The notes beneath the pieces were generated by a model. The model ran no database searches, was not told where the DNA came from, and saw only the letters and a list, made by a program, of their open reading frames with translations. Shown here in pieces: positions 52,342 to 64,000 of a stretch of 64,000 bases of DNA. This stretch comes from Alphaproteobacteria bacterium (lineage in GTDB: Bacteria > Pseudomonadota > Alphaproteobacteria > CALKHQ01), in the NCBI GenBank assembly GCA_041396705.1, contig JAWKYB010000014.1:62001-126000 (forward strand), given 5' to 3'. The translations under genes and the position numbers were made by a program. Each line of letters opens with the position of its first letter. The stretch's first letter is position 1.

Positions 52342-53757
52342 ATGTCCGCCACCGATCCCGCTGTCGCCGATGCCGTGGCCGCTCATGCCCGCGGCCGCAT
52401 GGCCGACACCGTCGCCCGGCTGGCCGGCTACCTGCGCATCCCGGCGATCTCCTGCGACCCCGACCGCCATGGCGACGTGCGCCGGCTGGCCGCGCGCATC
52501 CGCGACGACCTGGCCGCGCTCGGCCTCGCCGATGCCCGGGTGCTGGAGCTCGAGGGCGCGCTGCCCTGCGTCGCCGCCCGCTACGACGGCGCCGGGCCGG
52601 ACAGGCCCTGCGTGCTGATCTACGGCCATCTCGACCTGCAGCCGGTGAAGGGCGAGCCCTGGCGCACGCCGCCGCACGAGGCGACCGAGATCGACGGCCG
52701 GCTCTACGCCCGCGGCTCCGGCGACGACATGGGCGGCTGGGTCGGTCACCTCGCCGCGATCGAGGCCTGGCTCGCCGTCGCCGGCCGGCTGCCCTGCAAC
52801 GTCAAGCTGCTGATCGAGGGCGAGGAGGAGATCGGCTCGCCCAACCTGGAGCGGTTCATGGACGCATATCCGGAGGCGTTCGCCGCCGACGTGATGGTGC
52901 TGACCGACTGCGAGAACCCGTCGGTCGACCTGCCCGGGCTGACCGTGTCGCTGCGCGGGCTGCTCGAGCTCGACGTCACCTGCGACGCGATCGAGGCCGA
53001 CGTCCATTCCGGCCTGTGGGGCAACATCGCCCCCGACCCGGCGACCTGCCTGATCCGGGCGCTCGCCCGCATCGTCGACGACGACGGGCGTCTGTGCGTC
53101 GGCCGGGTCGAGGTGCCGGCGGCCTGGCGCGAGGCCGCCAGCGCGGTGCCGCTGGACGCCGATACGGTGCGCAAGGGCGCCCGGCCGGTGGCGGGCGTCG
53201 CACCGCTGCCGGAACGCGGCCGCACCCTGGCCGAATGGGCCTGGCGCCAGCCGGCGGTGACCGTTCTGTCGACCACCTTTCCCGCACCGGGCAGCGAGAA
53301 GAACGCGATCCGCGCCAGCGCCGCGGTACGGCTGTCGCTGCGCGTCGCGCCGGGCCAGAGCCGGGCCGAACTGAAGGCCGCGGTGACCGCCGCGCTGACC
53401 GCCGACCCGCCCGGCGGCACCCGCATCGGCGTGAGCGAGCGCGCGGCCGGCGCCGATTCCTGGCTGTACGAGCCCGCCGGCCCCGCCTTCCCCGCCGCCG
53501 ACCGCGCCTATGCCAAGGCCTGGGGCCACCGGCTGGTGCCGGTCGGCATCGGCGGCTCGATCCCGTTCGTCGCCCTGTTCGGCCGCCGCTACGGCCACCT
53601 GCCGCTGATCCTCAACGGCGTGCTCGACCCCGAGAGCGCGATCCACGGCCCGAATGAATCCATGCACCTCGGCCTGTTCGAGAAGGCGGTCGCCGCCAAC
53701 GTGCACCTGCTGGCGGAGCTGGGGGCGCTGGAGCGCGGGAGCCTCGGCGCCGGTTGA
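52342..53757 (+). CDS. M20 family metallopeptidase (dipeptidase type)
   Basis: Cytoplasmic zinc peptidase of 471 residues. Metal ligands and catalytic residues are visible: LIYGHLDLQPVKGEPW (near residue 92), GSGDDMGGWVGHL (near 126, including the second Asp) and LIEGEEEIGSPNLE (near 155, with the catalytic Glu). A late His lies in GPNESMHL (near 442). The family includes CNDP-like dipeptidases and ArgE/DapE-like deacylases. The gene is monocistronic in appearance, with a hairpin downstream. Confidence 0.9.
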   Translation: MSATDPAVADAVAAHARGRMADTVARLAGYLRIPAISCDPDRHGDVRRLAARIRDDLAALGLADARVLELEGALPCVAARYDGAGPDRPCVLIYGHLDLQPVKGEPWRTPPHEATEIDGRLYARGSGDDMGGWVGHLAAIEAWLAVAGRLPCNVKLLIEGEEEIGSPNLERFMDAYPEAFAADVMVLTDCENPSVDLPGLTVSLRGLLELDVTCDAIEADVHSGLWGNIAPDPATCLIRALARIVDDDGRLCVGRVEVPAAWREAASAVPLDADTVRKGARPVAGVAPLPERGRTLAEWAWRQPAVTVLSTTFPAPGSEKNAIRASAAVRLSLRVAPGQSRAELKAAVTAALTADPPGGTRIGVSERAAGADSWLYEPAGPAFPAADRAYAKAWGHRLVPVGIGGSIPFVALFGRRYGHLPLILNGVLDPESAIHGPNESMHLGLFEKAVAANVHLLAELGALERGSLGAG

Positions 53758-53765
53758 CCGGCACC

Positions 53766-53785
53766 CGGCGGCTTTGCAGCCGCCG
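53766..53785 (+). terminator. Hairpin after the M20 peptidase gene
   Basis: CGGCGGCT-TTGC-AGCCGCCG, a perfect eight-base stem. No good T-tract follows (ACGTTCG), so it is a possible terminator only. Confidence 0.4.
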
Positions 53786-53797
53786 ACGTTCGTGTTA

Positions 53798-53813
53798 TGT
53801 TTCACGTGAAACG
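53798..53813. other. parS-like centromere site
   Basis: TGTTTCACGTGAAACG matches the ParB-binding parS 16-mer TGTTTCACGTGAAACA in 15 of 16 positions and contains the full 14-bp palindrome GTTTCACGTGAAAC. Such sites cluster near chromosome origins. It lies in the intergenic region between the M20 peptidase and esterase genes. Confidence 0.65.
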
Positions 53814-53908
53814 TCGTGCGCGGTTGCCGACAGCGCGCGGGGCCGCTCGGGCGTCCTTGTCCGGGTTCGGCCTCGCTGGCGGCCGTGCCGGCAGGGACCC
53901 GACCGACC

Positions 53909-53926
53909 GGGCGGGGTCGGGTCGGG
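53909..53926 (+). other. Possible G-quadruplex sequence
   Basis: Four G-tracts, GGG-C-GGGG-TC-GGG-TC-GGG, are present on the plus strand, with short loops. It is just after the stop of the esterase gene on the opposite strand. Confidence 0.4.
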
Positions 53927-53933
53927 TCGGCCG

Positions 53934-54929
53934 CTACGGCCTCGGATAGCCCTGCCAGAGCCAGGCCAGGGTCTCCGGCAACGTTTGCTCCATCACCGCC
54001 CAGTCGACATGGTCGGCGCCCCGGGCAAAGACGTAGCGGTAGCGATAGCCCTGGGCGGCGAGCGCCGCCGCCATCGCCGCGTTGGCCTCCACCCAGTTGC
54101 GCCGCCGCTCGCCTTCGTCGTTCATGTCGAAGTCGTACTCGCTCGCCGCCAGCGCGACGTGCAGCGGTTTCGCCGGGCTCTCGCCGATCAGCCGGGCATG
54201 GTAAGTCCAGGCCCCGTCCGGATATGCCGCATTGGACTGCAGCGCGACGAACGAGCCGGAATAGGTCAGGATGCGGCGAAAGCCGTCGGGCCGGAACCAG
54301 CCCATGGTGAAGGCCGCCGCGCCGCCGGAGCTGCCGCCCATCGCCGCCCGGCCCTCCGGATCGTCGGTCAGGGTCGCGCCGGTCTCGCGTTCCACCCGCG
54401 GCAGCAACTCGGTCTCGACGAAGGTGACGTAAGCCTCGGACACGCTGTCATACTCGAAGCTGCGCTGGCCCTCGGTCGCGCCGCCATTGGGTCCGGGCTC
54501 GACGAAGATCGCCACCAGCGCCGGCAGCGTCCCGGCCGCGATCATGTTGTCGAGCACCGGCACCATCGTGCCCTGGTAGAACGAGACGCCGTCCTGGACC
54601 ACCATGAACGGGGCGGCGGACCCGGGCTGGTACTGGGCCGGGACATAGACCGCGACGGCGCGCAGGAACGTCTCGCCGGTCAGGACGTCGACCGGGAAGA
54701 TCGCGCTGTCCGCCGAATCCATGGCGAACTCATAGATCGTGCCTTGCGGGACCTCATAGTCCGGCACGACCTGCGGTGCCGGGGCGTAGGGCGGCGCAAT
54801 GACGAAGTCGCCGTCGCCGTCGGCCGCCTCGGCGGCCGGACCGGCACCGAGACCGGCCAGCAGCAGTGCAGACGCAGCGGTCCGGATCGCCCGTGGCGAC
54901 GCGGGTCTCATGTAGCCCATGCTCGACAT
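53934..54929 (-). CDS. Secreted esterase (esterase D type alpha/beta hydrolase)
   Basis: Exported esterase of 331 residues with a signal peptide (ASALLLAGLGAGPAAEA, about residues 19-35). The alpha/beta hydrolase nucleophile is in AAMGGSSGGAAAF near residue 200, with the catalytic His probably in ARGADHVDWAVMEQ near 305. It resembles siderophore-esterase or antigen-85-like family members, so a siderophore role is possible but not indicated by the neighbours. The start ATG at 54929 has GGGAGG ten bases upstream. Confidence 0.8.
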   Translation of the reverse strand: MSSMGYMRPASPRAIRTAASALLLAGLGAGPAAEAADGDGDFVIAPPYAPAPQVVPDYEVPQGTIYEFAMDSADSAIFPVDVLTGETFLRAVAVYVPAQYQPGSAAPFMVVQDGVSFYQGTMVPVLDNMIAAGTLPALVAIFVEPGPNGGATEGQRSFEYDSVSEAYVTFVETELLPRVERETGATLTDDPEGRAAMGGSSGGAAAFTMGWFRPDGFRRILTYSGSFVALQSNAAYPDGAWTYHARLIGESPAKPLHVALAASEYDFDMNDEGERRRNWVEANAAMAAALAAQGYRYRYVFARGADHVDWAVMEQTLPETLAWLWQGYPRP

Positions 54930-55008
54930 CGCGCAACAGCCTCCCACGCTCCGCGCCGTTTGACGGGCCTGCGCGGTCGCCCGCGGCAAGCGGGCCGCAC
55001 CTGTCCGG

Positions 55009-57678
<2,670 letters not shown>

Positions 57679-58175
57679 GTGGCTCTTCGCGCTGCTCTGG
57701 GCCGCCCCGGTGGCGGCGAGCAGGATATGTAGCGTCGTTCGGCAGGCACGCCAAGCCGGGCCGAGTCGCCGGACGCGGTCGGCCGCCGGACGCTGGCGTA
57801 AACCGACGCGCAAGCCGACGCCCTGGCCGGCCCCGGTCGGTCGCCCCGGCGCCGCCCGCCATGCCGTCCGGGCACGCGGCACGGCACCCCGGTTCGTCGA
57901 GGCGTTCGCCCCGTTCATGCAGGGACCGATGCACCGCGTCCGGTCGCCGCGGCCGTGCCCGGGTCGACCCGCGGCGCAACCTCACGACGGCGCAGCCACC
58001 GGCACCGTCGGGCCCGGTATCGCCATGCTCCGCTTGCGGCACGTCCCGGCACAGGAAAAGACCGGTATCGCGACAAGGGGCGCCGCTGCATGCGATCGGG
58101 CCCGCGCCGCTTCGGCCGGGCCCGATGCATCGATCCGCAGGCGGAGGCCGGCGCGGCGCGCGCCGCACCCGGCCG
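57679..58175. other. 497-base gap between recA and alaS
   Basis: No reading frame, tRNA or repeat with support was found. The only structure seen is a hairpin near the recA end (58095-58126). Confidence 0.5.
58095..58126 (-). terminator. Hairpin downstream of recA
   Basis: ATCGGGCCCG (58095-58104) pairs with CGGGCCCGAT (58117-58126), a ten-base perfect stem. On the minus strand it lies just after recA and has no T-tract. Confidence 0.4.
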
Positions 58176-59273
<1,098 letters not shown>

Positions 59274-59319
59274 GTCGTCCCTCCTTGTCGCACAGGCCGT
59301 CATGCCACGCAATGTGGGC

Positions 59320-59347
59320 ACTATACGCGTTTTGTTCCTGAACACAA
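59320..59347 (-). promoter_or_regulatory. recA promoter
   Basis: On the minus strand TTGTGT (59347-59342) and TATAGT (59325-59320) are separated by 16 bases, about 45 bases before the GTG of recA. The -35 box overlaps the LexA site. Confidence 0.6.
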
Positions 59348-59354
59348 GCGGAAC
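59340..59354. promoter_or_regulatory. SOS (LexA) box of recA
   Basis: GAACACAAGCGGAAC matches GAAC-N7-GAAC, the alphaproteobacterial LexA consensus (GTTC-N7-GTTC on the other strand). It covers the -35 box of recA. Confidence 0.8.
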
Positions 59355-59566
59355 ATGGAGCAAGACAGGCGTGTCGAAGCGGAACATAATGCGATAGTCC
59401 GCGCCGGATGTCGCCGTCGCGGCAGGATATTGTGGCAACAGGATAGCCCATTGCGTGCCGCCGCCGGCCCGCCGAGCCCGCACGGGGCGCCGGCGGCCAT
59501 CCTTAACGCTGCGTTGAGGCCGAGGTGGTAGCCGTGGTTGCGACCGACGCTGCAGCGGGACGCACG

Positions 59567-60427
59567 ATGGCGCAGATCTCGAGCCTGGACGACCACGTAC
59601 CGGCGCGGCGCGAACGCCCCGCGCGTCCGGCCAACCGGCTGCTGTGGGCGGCGCCGTTCCTGCTGGCCGGCGGCATCGGCGCCGCGCTGGTCGGCGGCGT
59701 GCCGGACTGGCTGGCCGGTTCCGACGAGGCGGCGCCCGCCCCGACGCTGCTGCGTGGCGGCGCGGCGGGCGAGCCGGCACCCCCCGCCGGCCCCGCGGCG
59801 GTCGGATCCATGGCGACCGACGCCGTACCGCAACACGCCGACCCCGTCGATGCCGCGGCGGACGCCGACGCGGAAGCGCTCGACCGCATTCGCGCGATCC
59901 TGGCTGCGGTGGACGCGAAGGGCGGGCCGGTGCGCATCGACGTGCCGCCGGCCGACGGCGCCATGCCGGGCGTCGATCCGGGCGTCGCCGTGGTGCGCGG
60001 CCGCGCCGACGGGCCCGCCGCCGCCCCGGCGGAGACCGCGGACCCCGGCACCGGCGCGGAACCGGTCGCGGTCGCCGGCGTCCATTTCGTGCTGTGCCGG
60101 CTGTCGCCGCATGCCGACTGCGTCGTCGGCGGCGACAGCTTCCGGCTGAACGGCGACACCATCCGCATCGCCGACATCGACGCGCCGGAGGCCGACGAGC
60201 CCGGCTGCCTGGACGAGGCGGCGGCAGCGACGCGCGCGACCTACCGGCTGCAGGCGCTGCTGAACGCCGGCGGCTTCCTGCTGTCGCCGGCCGAGGGACC
60301 CGACCGCGACGACCACGGCCGCGCGCTCCGGCTGGTCAGCCGCGACGGCCGCTCGCTGGGTGCGATGCTGGTCGCGGAAGACCTCGCCCGCGCCTGGGAC
60401 GCGCCGGCGGTCGCCTGGTGCCGCTGA
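59567..60427 (+). CDS. Staphylococcal-nuclease-like protein
   Basis: A 286-residue protein with an N-terminal membrane span (about residues 28-45), a variable Ala/Pro/Asp-rich linker and a C-terminal SNase-like domain (about residues 190-285). The domain has GGDSFRLNGDTIRIADIDAP (with E next), which matches the nuclease active-site region with the first Asp replaced by Gly, and DDHGRALRLV with the catalytic-site Arg. So activity is possible but uncertain. The ATG at 59567 is chosen; a GTG at 59525 adds 14 residues. It diverges from recA. Confidence 0.7.
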   Translation: MAQISSLDDHVPARRERPARPANRLLWAAPFLLAGGIGAALVGGVPDWLAGSDEAAPAPTLLRGGAAGEPAPPAGPAAVGSMATDAVPQHADPVDAAADADAEALDRIRAILAAVDAKGGPVRIDVPPADGAMPGVDPGVAVVRGRADGPAAAPAETADPGTGAEPVAVAGVHFVLCRLSPHADCVVGGDSFRLNGDTIRIADIDAPEADEPGCLDEAAAATRATYRLQALLNAGGFLLSPAEGPDRDDHGRALRLVSRDGRSLGAMLVAEDLARAWDAPAVAWCR

Positions 60428-60436
60428 CCCGCGCCG

Positions 60437-61324
60437 TCAGCCGGCGCGCAGGGTGCCGAAGGTCACCCCGCGCAACAGCTGGCCCTGCAGCACGTAGGTG
60501 ACGGCGACCACCGGGATCAGGAACAGCGTCACCACCGCCGCCATCATGCCGTAGTCGGCGCTGCCCGACGGACCCATGAAGATGACCATCGCCGCCGGCA
60601 CGGTGCGGCTGTCGCCGTCGGTCAGCAGCATGGCGTAGAGCAGCTCGTTCCAGGTCAGCACCAGCGCGAACACGGCGGTGGCGGCGAGCCCGCCGCGCAC
60701 GTTGGGCAGGACGATGCGGAAGAACACCGCCGCCTCCGCGCTGCCGTCGAGCCGGGCCGCATCCGCGATGTCGCGCGGCAGCTCGTCGAAGAAGCTCTTC
60801 ATCATCCAGATGGTGAAGGCCAGGTTGAACGCTACATAGACCGCGACGATGGCACCGTAGCTGCCGATCACCCCGGCCAGGCCGGCCAGCAGGAACAGCG
60901 GCATCGCCAGCACGATCGGCGGCAGCATCCGCGTCGCCAGGATCGCGATCAGCAGCCCGCCGCTGCCGCGCGGCGGAAAGCGGGAGAAGCCGTAGGCCGC
61001 CGGCGTGCCGATCAGCAGCGCGGCGGCGACCGCGGCGCCGACGATGGCGAAGGAGTTGACGAAGTACCAGTAGAACTCGGTGTCGCGGATCGAGGCACCG
61101 ACCATCGCCGGTTGCACGAAGATGCGGGTGAAATTGTCCAGGGTCGGCCGGAACCAGACCAGGTCGAGCAGGAACGCGCCGAAGCCGTCGGCCTCGGCCA
61201 GCACCTGGTTGCGGGTCTTGAAGGCATAGCCGACGATGGCGACCAGCGGCAGGCAGTAGGCCGCGGTGACGAGGCCGGCCAGCGCCGTGCGGCCCCAGCC
61301 GGCGTGGCCGACCGGCCTAGGCAT
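60437..61324 (-). CDS. Carbohydrate ABC transporter permease (MalG type), orphan
   Basis: Membrane permease of 295 residues with six spans. The EAA loop that contacts the ATPase is visible as ELPRDIADAARLDGSAEAAV (near residue 185). The C-terminus matches the MalG type. No second permease, binding protein or ATPase is next to it. Instead its ATG overlaps the stop of an MFS transporter by eight bases. It might be a remnant of an ABC operon or act with parts encoded elsewhere, for example the binding protein at 10 kb. Confidence 0.85.
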   Translation of the reverse strand: MPRPVGHAGWGRTALAGLVTAAYCLPLVAIVGYAFKTRNQVLAEADGFGAFLLDLVWFRPTLDNFTRIFVQPAMVGASIRDTEFYWYFVNSFAIVGAAVAAALLIGTPAAYGFSRFPPRGSGGLLIAILATRMLPPIVLAMPLFLLAGLAGVIGSYGAIVAVYVAFNLAFTIWMMKSFFDELPRDIADAARLDGSAEAAVFFRIVLPNVRGGLAATAVFALVLTWNELLYAMLLTDGDSRTVPAAMVIFMGPSGSADYGMMAAVVTLFLIPVVAVTYVLQGQLLRGVTFGTLRAG

Positions 61325-62600
61325 CGGCCTTGGCGCCTTCCTCCGCCGGCGGCAGCACGTCGATGGCGGCGACGGTCTGGCCGACGATGGCGGCTTCGCG
61401 GAACTCGGTCTTCTCCTCCGGCGACGGCGCCGCCCGGCGCGGCAGGCGATAGAGCGCGAAGCCGGCCAGCCCGACGTAGACCGCCGCGGTGTAGGCGAAC
61501 AGCGCCGGCGGCCCGAACGCCGCAATCGCCGCCGAAGCCGCCAGCGGGCCGGTCACCGCACCGATCGACCAGATCAGCAGCAGGCCGCCGGCGACCTGCA
61601 CGAACTCCTCGCGCGGGACGACGTCGTTCACGTGCGCCACCGCGATGGCATAGAGCGAGAAGGCGAACAGGCCGAGCGCGAAACCGGCCGGCAGCATCAG
61701 GTCGGGCAAGGCGATCGCGGTCGTTGCCACGCCGACGCCGGCCAGCGCGCCGCAGACGGCGCCGCCGATGATGACCAGACGGCGGTCGACGCGGTCGGAC
61801 AGCCAGCCCAGCGGGAACTGGCCGATCGCCCCGCCGAGAACCGAGGCGCTCATGAACAGCGCAGCATAGTCCGCCGCCGCCTTGCCCGCGTCCGCCGTGT
61901 CGGCCGCCACGGGCGCCAGCGCCTCGGCGAACACCGGGCCGTATGCCCAGAAGGCACCGTTGGTGAGCCCGACCGCGAAGCAGCCGACCACGCCGACCGG
62001 CGACGTGCGCAGCAGCCGGCCGAGGTCGAGCCGCGCCGCCGGCATCGGCGCCGGCGCATCCGACCGGGTCAGCGCCACCGGAACCGCGGCGAGCGAGACC
62101 AGGATCGAGGCGATCAGGTAGAGGGCGATGGTGCCGCCGCGGTCGAGCAGCAGCAGCAGCTGGCCCGCCGTGATCATGGTCAGGTTGATCACGACATAGA
62201 CCGAAAAGACCACCCCGCGGGTTTCGTTGCTGGCCTTGTCGTTCAGCCAGCTCTCGATGACCATGTAGAGCACCGCGAAGCACATGCCGGTGCCTGCGCG
62301 CAGCAGCCACCAGGTCAGCGGCAGCACCAGCAGCGCGTGGGCCAGCGCGATGCACGAGGCGATCGAGACCATCGCCGCGAAGGTGCGGATGTGGCCGGCG
62401 CGGGCCACCACCCGCGGCCCGAACAGGCAACCGGCGAGAAAGCCCAGGAAGTAGGACGACCCCAGGATGCCGAGCGCCAGCGAATCGAATCCGGCCGCCT
62501 GACCGCGCAGCGGCAGCAGCGTCGTCTGCAGGCCGTTGCCGACCAGCAGCAGGGCGACGCTGGACAGCAGGGCCGCGACCGGGACCAGGGCTCGGAGCAT
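61317..62600 (-). CDS. MFS transporter
   Basis: Major facilitator protein of 427 residues with twelve hydrophobic segments. The loop 2-3 motif appears as GSSYFLGFLAGCLFGPRVVA with downstream RAGHIRTF. Another conserved feature is GFLSDRVDRR-like (WLSDRVDRR near 270). It belongs to the YcaD/UMF1-like group, whose substrates are unknown. It starts 93 bases after the end of the GNAT-TPR gene and is followed by the ABC permease with an eight-base overlap. Confidence 0.9.
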   Translation of the reverse strand: MLRALVPVAALLSSVALLLVGNGLQTTLLPLRGQAAGFDSLALGILGSSYFLGFLAGCLFGPRVVARAGHIRTFAAMVSIASCIALAHALLVLPLTWWLLRAGTGMCFAVLYMVIESWLNDKASNETRGVVFSVYVVINLTMITAGQLLLLLDRGGTIALYLIASILVSLAAVPVALTRSDAPAPMPAARLDLGRLLRTSPVGVVGCFAVGLTNGAFWAYGPVFAEALAPVAADTADAGKAAADYAALFMSASVLGGAIGQFPLGWLSDRVDRRLVIIGGAVCGALAGVGVATTAIALPDLMLPAGFALGLFAFSLYAIAVAHVNDVVPREEFVQVAGGLLLIWSIGAVTGPLAASAAIAAFGPPALFAYTAAVYVGLAGFALYRLPRRAAPSPEEKTEFREAAIVGQTVAAIDVLPPAEEGAKADA

Positions 62601-62635
62601 GCGGCGTTTCCTCGCGGCCAGCCTTGGCCCGAACG

Positions 62636-62696
62636 CCGGCGCGGCGCAAGCCCGCGCATCTCAGGCACCGGCGCGGCGCAAGCCCGCGCGTCTCAG
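62636..62696. repeat. Two 29-base direct repeats
   Basis: CCGGCGCGGCGCAAGCCCGC then GC(A/G)TCTCAG at 62636-62664 and 62668-62696, one mismatch, offset 32 bases. The second copy covers the last codons and stop of the GNAT-TPR gene. It looks like a small tandem duplication of the gene end. Confidence 0.85.
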
Positions 62697-64000
62697 CCGC
62701 CGGCGCGCGCGAACGCCTGCATCGCCTCGTCGAAGCGGCCCAGCGCCTTCAGCGCGTTGCCGCGGTTGCGGTGGGCGGCGGGATCGTCCGGATCGATGGC
62801 GGCCGCGCGTTCGAAGGCCTTCAGCGCCGGCGCGTGCCGCCCGAGCGCGCTCAGCGCAATTCCCCAGTGGGTGTGGACCGCCGCGATCTCCGGCGCCAGC
62901 CGCGCGGCCAGCTTCAGCTCGCGCTCGGCGTCCTTGAAGCGGCGCTGCTGCAGCGCCAGCAGGCCCAGCATGTCGCGGGCATCGAAGCTGTTCGGCTGGG
63001 TCTTCAGTACGGCGGCGAGGACGCGGCCCGCTTCCGCAGGCTTGCCCTCGCGGGCGAGTGCGCGCGCCCGGCCGATCTCCGCCAGCCGCGCCGGGTCGCC
63101 GGCCGTGCCCGACCGCTGCAGCAGGTCGCGCGCGCCGGCGTGGTCCGGATCGACTTCCAGGATCTGGCGGCAGGCGCTGGCGCTGAGCGCGGCCTGCCCG
63201 GCCTTGTGCATGGTCTCGGCATGGCCGAACACCACCGGCACCGCGCGCGGCTCCAGCCGGTCGCGCAGGTTGCGGCGGCTGGCGGTGACGATCATCTGGC
63301 AGTCGAGCACCCGCTCGTCCGGGTCGAACATGTACTTGTAGCCATGGTTGCCGAGCTGCAGGTCGTAGGTGGCGAGCCCGCGCTCCATCGCCATGCGCAG
63401 GCAATGCAGGTGCAGCACCAGGCCGGGCGACGGGTTGCCGGGCCGCATGTCGCGGGCGGAGACCAGCCCGACCAGGCTGCGGTTCTTCGCGTCGACCAGC
63501 CAGCCGTCCGCCGCCACCGGCGTGTCGCCGCGCCACGCCAGGCTGAGGCCGGCAATGCCGGCGGCGAAGCAGGCACGCAGCATGACCCGGTGGTTGTCGG
63601 CCTCGGCGTCCAGTTGCGGCTTCGGCTTGACCGGCGCCCACCGCGCCTCCCACAGCCGCATCAGGATGGCCAGGTCGCGCTCGAAGCTGTCGGCGTCGGC
63701 ATCGGTGATGCGCAGGAGGCCCTGCTCCACCCCGCGCAGCGCGGCGCGGACGTTGCGGCGCACCTTCGGCTTCAGCCGCGTCATCAGATAGTCTTCGAAG
63801 TCGGCGGGTACCCGCACGATCGGATAGACCGAGTAGTCGGTGTCCTCGCCGGCCATGCTGCGGTGGAAATGCAGCCGCTCGAACTCGGGCACCGGGAAGC
63901 GGTCGGTGAACAGCGCGACCCGGCGCGGCGCGTTGGCGATGGTGTCGAGATAGAGCTCGGCCCAGTTCAGCCCCGCGACCGCCTCGGCGAAAGCCGGCAC
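62693..64000 (-). CDS. GNAT/CelD-like acyltransferase fused to TPR repeats, 5' end outside the window
   Basis: Partial gene of at least 435 residues; the start lies beyond 64000. The N-terminal part is an acetyltransferase_6 (CelD/BioF2-like) domain with LKPKVRRNVRAALRGV and ACFAAGIAGLSLAWRGDTPV segments. The C-terminal 180 residues are tetratricopeptide repeats, for example HWGIALSALGRHAPALKAFE and NRGNALKALGRFDEAMQAFA. CelD-like proteins act in cellulose or exopolysaccharide synthesis, or transfer acyl groups to polysaccharides. The fused TPR part suggests assembly with other proteins. Confidence 0.8.
   Translation of the reverse strand: MPAFAEAVAGLNWAELYLDTIANAPRRVALFTDRFPVPEFERLHFHRSMAGEDTDYSVYPIVRVPADFEDYLMTRLKPKVRRNVRAALRGVEQGLLRITDADADSFERDLAILMRLWEARWAPVKPKPQLDAEADNHRVMLRACFAAGIAGLSLAWRGDTPVAADGWLVDAKNRSLVGLVSARDMRPGNPSPGLVLHLHCLRMAMERGLATYDLQLGNHGYKYMFDPDERVLDCQMIVTASRRNLRDRLEPRAVPVVFGHAETMHKAGQAALSASACRQILEVDPDHAGARDLLQRSGTAGDPARLAEIGRARALAREGKPAEAGRVLAAVLKTQPNSFDARDMLGLLALQQRRFKDAERELKLAARLAPEIAAVHTHWGIALSALGRHAPALKAFERAAAIDPDDPAAHRNRGNALKALGRFDEAMQAFARAGG

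Noticed and set aside
57679..58175. A small gene or tRNA in the recA-alaS gap
   Set aside because: Short frames there have no ribosome site or family features, and no cloverleaf or conserved tRNA arm was found.
59503..59517. Second CtrA-type box before the nuclease-like gene
   Set aside because: TTAA-CGCTGCG-TTGA has one mismatch in the second half, which is expected by chance at this length.

Overview
The window is very GC-rich (around 70%), densely coded DNA from an alphaproteobacterium, most likely Rhodospirillales in the broad sense. The evidence is the run dapA, smpB, uracil-DNA glycosylase, NYN gene, rpoZ, relA/spoT, acpS, lepB, rnc, era, recO, parC. A GAAC-N7-GAAC SOS box in front of recA, a perfect CtrA-type box and several Flp pilins agree with this. 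No tRNA, rRNA, CRISPR array, insertion sequence or prophage was seen.

Layout. 1-3.4 kb: end of a TRAP transporter operon and a CgeB-like glycosyltransferase. 3.4-5.3 kb: icd and a LOG-family gene. 5.5-8.6 kb: a long LysM surface protein with eight 44-residue repeats and one apparent frameshift. 8.6-10 kb: CDP-alcohol phosphatidyltransferase, DUF423, TusA-like protein. 10-14.5 kb: a solute-binding protein divergent from a catabolic operon (amidohydrolase, unknown TIM-barrel-like protein, SDR). 14.5-18.1 kb: unknown secreted protein and M23 peptidase flanking a CtrA-type box, then a hydratase and an L,D-transpeptidase. 18.1-22.4 kb: PLP enzymes and a lytic transglycosylase. 22.5-40.6 kb: the conserved housekeeping cluster, interrupted by a YnjBCD-type ABC transporter between era and recO and by a DadA-like oxidase between recO and parC. 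40.6-47.5 kb: four Flp pilin genes around a ribose-type ABC operon ending in a lactonase-like gene. 47.5-51.4 kb: CHASE2 adenylate cyclase, secreted partner, HAD phosphatase. 51.5-55 kb: GFA protein, M20 peptidase, a parS-like 16-mer, esterase. 55-59.3 kb: alaS and recA. 59.5-64 kb: nuclease-like protein, orphan ABC permease, MFS carrier, and a GNAT-TPR protein cut by the window edge.

The most unusual part is the Flp pilin region. Three upstream regions share three short blocks at identical spacing, including a GCAAA/TTTGC inverted repeat. Three loci share a GTCAGACAAC motif about 20 bases before a hairpin terminator. One locus (40.92-41.15 kb) has the upstream blocks and the terminator module but no pilin between them. 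It may be a gutted pilin cassette or a small RNA gene.

Caution on sequence quality. Eight single- or double-base frame breaks interrupt otherwise well-preserved genes: the LysM protein, rnc twice, the YnjBCD-like operon four times, and the ribose-type binding protein. Most sit in short G or C runs and five lie between 31.4 and 34.6 kb. They look more like assembly errors than pseudogenes, and those genes are annotated as single CDS with the break noted.
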